Shown piece after piece: positions 17,669 through 22,765 of a DNA stretch of 64,000 nucleotides. The position numbers and the translations under genes are program-made. Every line of letters starts with the position of its first letter. The first letter of the stretch is position 1. Where the stretch lies: contig JAEZGX010000041.1 of NCBI GenBank assembly GCA_023416735.1, positions 62,001 through 126,000 of the forward strand. The letters are read 5' to 3'. Below the pieces are notes generated by a model. That model ran no database searches. It was given only the letters and a program-made list of their open reading frames with translations, and was not told where the DNA came from. The DNA comes from Verrucomicrobiota bacterium (lineage in GTDB: Bacteria > Verrucomicrobiota > Verrucomicrobiia > Opitutales > Opitutaceae).

Positions 17669-18603
17669 GACGCGAGCTGGTTTACGAAGCTTCGCGCGCC
17701 CGCCGCGCGCACGTGCGTGTAGATCATCGTCGTCTCGACATCGGCGTGACCGAGCAGCTCCTGCACGTCGCGGATGTTGGCGCCCGCCTCGAGGAGGTGT
17801 GTCGCGAAGCAGTGGCGCAGCACGTGCGGCGTGACGCGCTTCATGATCCCGGCCTCACGTGAGGCTTTTTTCACGGCCTCCTGGAGCCACGTGTCGCCCA
17901 TCCACCAGCGATGGCCGCCGACGATCTTCGTCGACGGAAAGACGAACTGCCATTCGATCCGCCGGCACGCGCTTGGCATCTTGACCGAGAGCCGAGTCGG
18001 CAACTCGACCAGTCCGGCGCCCGCCGCGAGGTCCGCCTCGTGCAGCGCCGCCCGCCAGCGGAGGCGGTTGGTTGCGCGCTCGACGAGGCAGTCGGGCAAC
18101 GGCACCTCGCGGTGCTTCATCCCCTTGCCGTCGTGCACGAGCACGCGCTTGTTGCCCACGTCGAGATGCTGGACGCGCAACTGGCAGCACTCGTTGAGAC
18201 GCAGGCCGCACCGATACATGAGCTCGGCGGCGAGACGGAATTTCGGCGCAACCTTGTCGAGCAGCGCAAGCACCTCCGCCCGTGTGAGCACAGTCGGCGG
18301 TCGGCGAAACTCCGGCGCCCGCTGGAAGCCGGAGAAGTCGCCGACCTCCTTGCCGAGCGCGTGGCGGCAGACGAACACGAGTGCGTTCTTCGCCTGCTTC
18401 TGCGACTTCGCCGAGTAGCGCGGCGTGGTGGTGGCCATCCACGTGAGAAACCGTTTGATGTCCTCGGCCTCCCAAGTGCGCGGGTCTCGCTGTTCGCAGA
18501 ATTTGTAGAATGAGCGAGCCCAGCCGGTATAGCACTGCACGGTGCGCTTGGTGAAGTTCTTCACCGCGCAGGCTTCGTTGATTTTGTCAGTTAACCAGGC
18601 CAC
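17665..18603 (-). CDS. intI: Integron-type (IntI family) tyrosine recombinase
   Basis: 312 residues, GTG start at 18603. N-terminal SAM-like core-binding domain (residues 1-95), then the catalytic domain with all tyrosine-recombinase residues: Arg in CGLRLNECCQLRV, Lys in DGKGMKHREVPLP, H-x-x-R in TPHVLRHCFATHL, the second His in LGHADV and the nucleophile Tyr in TTMIYTHV. Between the Lys and HxxR boxes is the segment special to integron integrases: RAALHEADLAAGAGLVELP, a KMPSA stretch and WQFVFPS (IntI proteins: HEADLAAG...KYPNA...WQYVFPS). Ordinary phage Int and XerC/D lack this insert. The C-terminus is short. It heads an operon of four phage-like genes, which is unusual for an integron integrase. 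Confidence 0.9.
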   Translation of the reverse strand: MAWLTDKINEACAVKNFTKRTVQCYTGWARSFYKFCEQRDPRTWEAEDIKRFLTWMATTTPRYSAKSQKQAKNALVFVCRHALGKEVGDFSGFQRAPEFRRPPTVLTRAEVLALLDKVAPKFRLAAELMYRCGLRLNECCQLRVQHLDVGNKRVLVHDGKGMKHREVPLPDCLVERATNRLRWRAALHEADLAAGAGLVELPTRLSVKMPSACRRIEWQFVFPSTKIVGGHRWWMGDTWLQEAVKKASREAGIMKRVTPHVLRHCFATHLLEAGANIRDVQELLGHADVETTMIYTHVRAAGARSFVNQLAS

Positions 18604-18630
18604 CGGGATAGGGACACAGACGTTGGTCGA

Positions 18631-19083
18631 CTACTTGTTCGGCATATTGAAATTCTCGCCGGGATTACTGCCTGTCGGGATGGCCTCTCTTTTGGCGCTG
18701 CGGTTTTGCATCAGTGGCTTATTTCCGCTCCTGCCCCGTCCTTGGGGCGACTCCGCGCTTTGCTCTAATCCCGGCGAGGTGAGCGCGCGCTTTGTCTCAG
18801 TATTGGCAAAGGGTGCCGGATGCCCTGCTCGCGAGACAGGGCTTGCTTTTGTGCTCCGGCGGGCACCGAGCCCTTTTTTCGGGCGATTTTTCGGTCTGAA
18901 AACGCAGGTGAAATCTACTTTTCCGCAGCGATCACACGCTTCGCTTGTCGAGTAGTTTTGAGAGCGCAGCCACCTTTCGAGGTCTTCGGTGTATAGATGG
19001 CCATCTTTCGCGCAGTCGTAGCAAAGCCGAACATGGCGCTTGGGCGAACCCTCAGCCGCGCTACGCTTATTTTTGATAGCCAT
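18631..19083 (-). CDS. Zinc-ribbon protein, probable cassette gene
   Basis: 150 residues from the ATG at 19083, preceded by GGAG at a good distance. The N-terminal third has HVRLCYDCAKDGHLY and SEACDRCGKVDFTC, two CxxC knuckles that would bind one zinc. From about residue 65 the sequence becomes low in order and is encoded by DNA with nested hairpins (18812-18886), so the natural C-terminus may be shorter or frameshifted. It ends NMPNK: the last codons cover GCCGAAC (complement of 18637-18643), one base from the RYYYAAC core of integron attC sites. It lies 27 bases upstream of intI on the same strand. By eye this part has lower GC than the neighbourhood. Confidence 0.6.
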   Translation of the reverse strand: MAIKNKRSAAEGSPKRHVRLCYDCAKDGHLYTEDLERWLRSQNYSTSEACDRCGKVDFTCVFRPKNRPKKGLGARRSTKASPVSRAGHPAPFANTETKRALTSPGLEQSAESPQGRGRSGNKPLMQNRSAKREAIPTGSNPGENFNMPNK

Positions 19084-19135
19084 AGTCATTCTCCGGCTTC
19101 GGGTTCGCGCAGCTTGGCGTTCTGAGGATGCAGGA

Positions 19136-19405
19136 TCATTTTCCAGTTCCTCCACATTGCGGACAGGGCTTCATTTCTCCGGGCTGATACCAGTTCGGGT
19201 CGTCCTCGTATCCGTCGATCACGCCGGAGCCGTCGCACATGCCGCAGCAGCCAGAGTCTTCCCAGCTTTCCGCGAGTTCGCACATGCACTGATGCGGCGC
19301 ATTGCCGCAGTCGGGGCAGACCTCAGAACCCGGCGTTGGAGCGCAACAGCGGGGCTGCGCCCCGTGTTGCGGGAGGTGGTCTGGCGTATTGGCATCCATC
19401 GTCAT
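19136..19405 (-). CDS. Small cysteine-rich protein with DnaJ-like zinc motif
   Basis: 89 residues with CPDCGNAPHQCMC, CGMCDGSGV and CPQCGGTGK at the very end. CxxCxGxG is the DnaJ zinc-centre repeat, also found in many small standalone proteins. The start codon lies inside the attC-like region 19339-19438 and codons 10-25 come from its hairpin arm, so the true start may be later. The product ends 53 bases before the zinc-ribbon gene. Function unknown. Confidence 0.5.
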   Translation of the reverse strand: MTMDANTPDHLPQHGAQPRCCAPTPGSEVCPDCGNAPHQCMCELAESWEDSGCCGMCDGSGVIDGYEDDPNWYQPGEMKPCPQCGGTGK

Positions 19406-19438
19406 TCGGCCCCGCTGTTGCTCACCTTGTTGTTAGGC
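19339..19438 (-). other. attC-like recombination site with degenerate far end
   Basis: Read on the minus strand: core GCCTAAC (19438 to 19432) overlaps the stop codon of the 86-residue gene, then the arm GAGCAACAGCGGGGC (19423-19409), a spacer of 53 bases, and the matching arm GCCCCGCTGTTGCGCTC (19355-19339), which carries two extra bases. These are the order and unpaired-base feature of integron attC sites, but no GTTRRRY core is found at the far end. Confidence 0.5.
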
Positions 19439-19693
19439 ATTGCGCGTAGCCTCGCCGATCTGGTGATCGAGTTCTTGCCGCGGCGAGAGTCCTTCGTCGA
19501 AAGAGGCGCGGTGTAATGCCGCATCTCCGATGAGCCACGAGAGCCCGCGATCTTTCGCGAGTTTCGTGAGCTGCGCGAACCAGAGGCCGAACATGTGCTC
19601 GACCACGAGCCCAGGATTGCCCGCTTCGACGGACATCCCGGCTTCCTTGCGGGCGGATGCCTCGCACCATTCTTTGCTTATTTGGAATTTCAT
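19433..19693 (-). CDS. Integron-cassette-type hypothetical protein
   Basis: 86 residues starting MKFQISKEWCEASARKEAG, a start that, from memory, resembles short proteins often carried in integron cassettes (MKxxISKEWC...). The rest has one amphipathic helix, MFGLWFAQLTKLAKDRG. Its placement is that of a cassette: a GTTAGGC core lies 16 bases before its start (minus strand, 19716 to 19710), and its TAA stop lies inside a second core, GCCTAAC (19438 to 19432). Function unknown. A shorter start at the internal MSVEAGN is possible. Confidence 0.65.
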   Translation of the reverse strand: MKFQISKEWCEASARKEAGMSVEAGNPGLVVEHMFGLWFAQLTKLAKDRGLSWLIGDAALHRASFDEGLSPRQELDHQIGEATRNA

Positions 19694-19709
19694 AGCGTTA
19701 AAAATCGGA

Positions 19710-19798
19710 GCCTAACCATGTGCTACAGCGAACGCGGATGCTGCCCCCTCTGCGTATCGGGCTCCAAGGTGTCCGCGCCGCTGACCACGGCGTTCGAC
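19710..19798 (-). other. attC-like recombination site
   Basis: On the minus strand it begins GTCGAAC (19798 to 19792; one mismatch to RYYYAAC) and ends with a perfect GTTRRRY core, GTTAGGC (19716 to 19710). Between them the arms pair: AGCGGCGCGGA near one end with TCCGCGTTCGCT near the other, leaving one or two bases unpaired, as integrases need for strand choice. Arms of about 29 and 27 bases enclose a loop of about 33 bases; the total of 89 bases is within the usual attC range. Confidence 0.6.
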
Positions 19799-20043
19799 AA
19801 ATGAAGAGTCACGGGGACGACACGCCAGCGGCGGACCTCTCGCGCCCAGGGCATTTTCTCCTCACGCGCCCATTTGGCCGTGCGGAGCACGTAGGACCGC
19901 GCCTGTCGGTGCGAGCGGAAGAGCGAGACGTGAGCCGAGTGAAGCAGGATGCTCGGCATGCTCGGTCGCACCATGCACGCGGCGAGGCTTTCGCCGGCTT
20001 CGGTGACGACCTGGAAGAGCGGGTGTTTATTGCGGATTTTCAT
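19723..20043 (-). CDS. Small hypothetical protein
   Basis: 106 residues from ATG 20043; the frame is open a further 66 bases upstream with no clear start, including a CPGC motif, so the gene could be broken at its front. The middle HVSLFRSHRQARSYVLRTAK followed by WAREEKMPW is basic and helix-rich and looks like a real small phage or cassette protein. The last 25 codons run through the attC-like site, so the tail is probably not conserved. Confidence 0.45.
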   Translation of the reverse strand: MKIRNKHPLFQVVTEAGESLAACMVRPSMPSILLHSAHVSLFRSHRQARSYVLRTAKWAREEKMPWAREVRRWRVVPVTLHLSNAVVSGADTLEPDTQRGQHPRSL

Positions 20044-20124
20044 GCGAAATTGTCGAACCCTCCGATACAGAGAACGCGCGCAGCCGGGGCAGTAGTTCGG
20101 AACGCGCCATCAACGCTCCACATC

Positions 20125-20373
20125 TCACGTGGCTCGGCGCGCGCCTCTGATCTCATTGTTGGGATGCTTTCTCTTCTCCGCTCGGAGCTTGCCGATAAAA
20201 GACCAGACGAGCGGCTTCGCGGCCTCCGAGAATGTGCCGTCCATGATGAGACCTTGCAGCACTTCGGCACATTGCAGTTTTGCCGTCCTGCGCTCGGCGC
20301 GTTTCCCCCGCATCCCAACCATGCGGCCACAGCCCAACACGGTCGTTGCTTCGTTGTGCTTGTCGTTGCTCAT
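20125..20373 (-). CDS. Small basic hypothetical protein
   Basis: 82 residues. The ATG (20373) overlaps the stop of the upstream phage fragment (ATGA, 20370-20373). It is rich in Lys and Arg, with MRGKRAERRTAKLQCAEVLQ and VWSFIGKLRAEKRKHPNNEI, probably two or three helices. No family recognised. It is part of a leftward phage-like set that reaches from the palindrome at 20646 to the attC-like site. Confidence 0.55.
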   Translation of the reverse strand: MSNDKHNEATTVLGCGRMVGMRGKRAERRTAKLQCAEVLQGLIMDGTFSEAAKPLVWSFIGKLRAEKRKHPNNEIRGARRAT

Positions 20374-20678
20374 TTCCCGTGTGGCTGGTCCGCGGTGTTC
20401 ACCTCCACGAGCGCGGCGGGCTTCGGCGCCTCCTGGTGACCCAGCGATTTGATTTCGAACGCGCCGCCGGCGAAGAGCGCCTGGATGCGGTCCCAGGTGT
20501 CGATGAGCGAGCCTTGCAGCGAGTCGCGCACGCGCTCGGTGCGATCGATCGCGCGGCGTGCGTCGCGCATTTTGTGGAACGAAACTACGGGCGTGCCGGG
20601 CAACAGCACGCCGCCCTTGTGGCCACCGGTCAGGTTGATGACCGGCCAGATCTCCGACGTAAACGGAGATCTGGAGCA
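20370..20678 (-). pseudogene. Truncated phage gene fragment
   Basis: Open on the minus strand from 20678 to 20370 with no ATG; the first possible start is GTG 20609. The readable protein runs SEIWPVINLTGGHKGGVLLP, then a helical region RRAIDRTERVRDSLQG, and ends NTADQPHGK. The coherent part begins exactly at the palindrome 20646-20674, beyond which the frame soon meets a stop, so the 5' end of the gene appears to have been lost there. Probably a small virion or assembly protein; identity unknown. Confidence 0.5.
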
Positions 20679-22404
20679 CTACCGCGTCCAAGCGGCGCTG
20701 CTCACCGGGCCCGGCGGCGCGATCGACTTCGCGATCGATCTCCAATCGGCGAACGTCGCGCCGGCTGATCGCGCTCTGATCAACTTCCGCAGCAAGCTCG
20801 TGTTTCCGATGGCGGGCACGTGGCGTATCATCGTGCGGGCGGACGATGCGACGGGGGCGTTTACGACTGCGGAAACGGCGGAGCTCACCGTCGCCGTTGG
20901 TAGCGGAGGTTACGGCGCGGATGACGGCATCACTCCGGATCCGACCAGCGACGAGTCGGCCGCGTCGCACATCGAGGCGATCCTCCTGCGGTGGACGTGG
21001 CCCACCAACACGCCGATCCTGCAGCTCAATATCTACGAGGCGGCGACGGCCGTGAAGCCGGCGAACCCGTCGCACGTGGCATTGTGGCCGCTGCCGTTCT
21101 TCCTTCGTGAGGGTTTGGCCGAGGGGAGCACCCGCTACTACTGGCTCGAAGTCGTCGGCCGCAACAACCGCAAGAGCACGGTGCGCGGGCCGTTCTCCGC
21201 CACCGTCGTGACCTGGCCTCGCGTGGTGAGCATCGAGAGCGCGCTCTCGGCCGAGACCGCGCAGCGCGAAGCGGATATTGCGGCGATGGAAGTGCTCGTC
21301 GAAGAGACTGCGGAGGATGTGCTCAGCGCCGCGGAGGCGTTCGCGGCCGCGGAGGTGGCGGAAGAAACGGCGCTCCGCATCGCCGAGACGGCCGCTCTCG
21401 CCACGCGGGCGACGAATCTGGAGGCAACGGTCAACCACGGGACCGATGGTGTGGCCGCGACCAAAGCGCGTGTGGACACCGTCTATTCGACGTTCGCCAC
21501 GCAAAGCTATGCGGACGCCCGGAAAGCGGAGGCGATCGCGGCCGCAGCCGGAGACGCGCAGGCGCGCGTAGATCTCGAGATGATTGCGCGGACAGCCGAG
21601 ACGGGCAGCTTGGCGGCGGAATGGGTAATGGGGACGACGACGACAGGCGGCGGTATCCGGCGCTTCGCGGGCATGCGCACGACCAATCTCGGCGGCGCCA
21701 GCGGCTACAGCGAAATCGCATTCGAAGCCGACCGGATCATCATGACGAATGCCTCGGGCAACAACGGCCGCGCGCCGTTCGCCCTGGCGGTCGATCCCAA
21801 TGACGGCCTGATGAAGGCGTTTCTCGACGCTGTCTTCATCCAAATGGCGTCGATCGACACCGCTCACATCAAAACGCTGCTCTCGGCGAAATTGATCGAA
21901 GCTTCGACGCTCAAAGCGGGCTACGTGGCGACAGATTTCGGGGTCTACAACGTTGCCCACGGCGTCTCCTCCACAAGCCCGACATCGGCCCTGCAGACGG
22001 CGGAGGACGGAACCCATCGCACCAACATGACCGGCACGGTGACGATTTGGATGCTGACGTTCTACGGGTGGGCGACGGGCACGGGCTACGTGAACGACCG
22101 GTTCATGCGCTCGGCGATGAAGTTCGTGTGCTGGGAAAACGGCGGCTGCACGCCGGCGGGCACATTCGGCAGCTATGTCGACCTGGAGATCGTCTACCGG
22201 GTCAACGGCGGCGCGACGCTGCAGGTCAACCCCTACGCGGTGAGGGCGATCGCCGGCAACGGCTCGCTTAACATCAACGGCGCTTTGCACCTCACCGGTC
22301 TGGTCGGCAGCGACATCGTCCAGTTCGGCGTGCGGGTGAAGGGCGGAGTCTCAGCGGACCAGTTCAACGTCGCGAATCTGACCGTAATGGCGATCAACCT
22401 ATGA
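20638..22404 (+). CDS. Phage tail-tip/host-specificity protein (gpJ-like), N-terminally truncated
   Basis: 588 residues if started at ATG 20638; upstream in-frame codons run antisense to another gene and are not credible. First comes a fibronectin-like domain (TWRIIVRADDATGAFTTAET), then a second beta domain with YYWLEVVGRNNRKSTVRG, an alanine-rich coiled coil around residues 195-280, and a DUF1983-type tip (FEADRIIMTN, FALAVDP, ASIDTAHIKTLLSAKL) with a beta-rich C-terminal receptor-binding part. Full-length gpJ proteins exceed 1000 residues, so the front half is missing; coding starts at the palindrome 20646-20674. No other tail gene is present, so it is likely a relic unless expressed with a helper phage. 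Confidence 0.75.
   Translation: MTGQISDVNGDLEHYRVQAALLTGPGGAIDFAIDLQSANVAPADRALINFRSKLVFPMAGTWRIIVRADDATGAFTTAETAELTVAVGSGGYGADDGITPDPTSDESAASHIEAILLRWTWPTNTPILQLNIYEAATAVKPANPSHVALWPLPFFLREGLAEGSTRYYWLEVVGRNNRKSTVRGPFSATVVTWPRVVSIESALSAETAQREADIAAMEVLVEETAEDVLSAAEAFAAAEVAEETALRIAETAALATRATNLEATVNHGTDGVAATKARVDTVYSTFATQSYADARKAEAIAAAAGDAQARVDLEMIARTAETGSLAAEWVMGTTTTGGGIRRFAGMRTTNLGGASGYSEIAFEADRIIMTNASGNNGRAPFALAVDPNDGLMKAFLDAVFIQMASIDTAHIKTLLSAKLIEASTLKAGYVATDFGVYNVAHGVSSTSPTSALQTAEDGTHRTNMTGTVTIWMLTFYGWATGTGYVNDRFMRSAMKFVCWENGGCTPAGTFGSYVDLEIVYRVNGGATLQVNPYAVRAIAGNGSLNINGALHLTGLVGSDIVQFGVRVKGGVSADQFNVANLTVMAINL
20646..20674. repeat. Perfect 11-bp inverted repeat at a phage-gene junction
   Basis: CCAGATCTCCG (20646-20656) and CGGAGATCTGG (20664-20674) with a 7-base loop. 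The leftward phage fragment and the rightward tail gene both begin here, each apparently lacking its front part. Confidence 0.85.
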
Positions 22405-22610
22405 CCGTAGAGCTTCCCGTTATCGAATCCGCTGGCGCAACCGGCCAATACGCCGTCACAGGCAGAATCCAGCTCGCCTGCGAGGTTCTAGTTGTGGACG
22501 ATCGGTGGACGAGGATCCGCTTGCTGCAGTCGGGGGCCGGGATGGCTGAAGGGGAGGAAATCGATGTGCCAACATCAAAGATCTCCGAGGAGTGGGACGG
22601 GTCGATTTAA
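22401..22610 (+). CDS. Small phage-like protein after the tail gene
   Basis: 69 residues; ATG overlaps the tail gene stop (ATGA, 22401-22404), so the two were co-translated. An acidic, beta-rich product with YAVTGRIQLACEVLVVDDRW and TRIRLLQSGAG. Not recognised; small genes in this place in phages encode tail-tip accessories or chaperones. Confidence 0.6.
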   Translation: MTVELPVIESAGATGQYAVTGRIQLACEVLVVDDRWTRIRLLQSGAGMAEGEEIDVPTSKISEEWDGSI

Positions 22611-22625
22611 CGGCCTTGCGAGGTC

Positions 22626-22690
22626 ACGTTAAGCCCGGCTTAAGAACGCCTGTGAATCACGCAAAGTCCCAAACCTTTGACCAAAACGCC
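22626..22690 (+). repeat. Right imperfect inverted repeat of the island
   Basis: Begins with the perfect palindrome TTAAGCCCGGCTTAA (22629-22643), then AGAACGCC, GCAAAGTCCCAAACCTTTG and CCAAAACGCC. Its partner at 16023-16077 is in the opposite orientation. It lies 16 bases after the stop of the 69-residue gene. Confidence 0.5.
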
Positions 22691-22765
22691 CAATAGGAGC
22701 GTCGCTTTACATCTCCCGCCTGAAACAAATCCTTCAAGCGACGTTCTCCTTACGCCCTCTATTTC

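Larger units (their letters stand above)
16023..22690. mobile_element. Phage/integron-like mobile island (inferred)
   Basis: A 6.7-kb block that breaks the run of metabolic genes. It holds an integron-type integrase heading a leftward five-gene operon, small leftward cassette-like genes with attC-like sites, fragments of phage genes and a rightward phage tail-tip gene with a small overlapping partner. Imperfect inverted repeats lie at 16023-16077 and 22626-22690, just beyond the last gene on each side. Boundaries are inferred from these repeats and the change in gene content; no target-site duplication or tRNA insertion site was found. It may be a degenerate prophage rather than an active element. 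Confidence 0.6.

Noticed and set aside
19530..19715. A plus-strand 61-codon frame ending in the GCCTAAC core at 19710
   Set aside because: It would also look like a cassette gene because the cores are symmetrical, but its Ser/Pro-rich product is the usual shadow pattern, while the minus-strand product resembles known cassette proteins.
20449..20637. An N-terminal extension of the tail-tip protein
   Set aside because: These codons run antisense to the phage gene fragment and carry no tail-protein features; the coherent protein begins at about 20638-20670.
20125..22290. A 721-codon minus-strand frame across the tail gene
   Set aside because: Most of it is antisense to the tail-tip gene, which has recognisable domains. 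Only its last 82 codons, starting at 20373 in an ATGA overlap, were kept as a gene.
16023..22690. Direct-repeat attL/attR sites and a tRNA insertion target
   Set aside because: The flanks were compared by eye in direct orientation and no shared core of useful length was found; no tRNA-like sequence was recognised. Only inverted similarity was seen.
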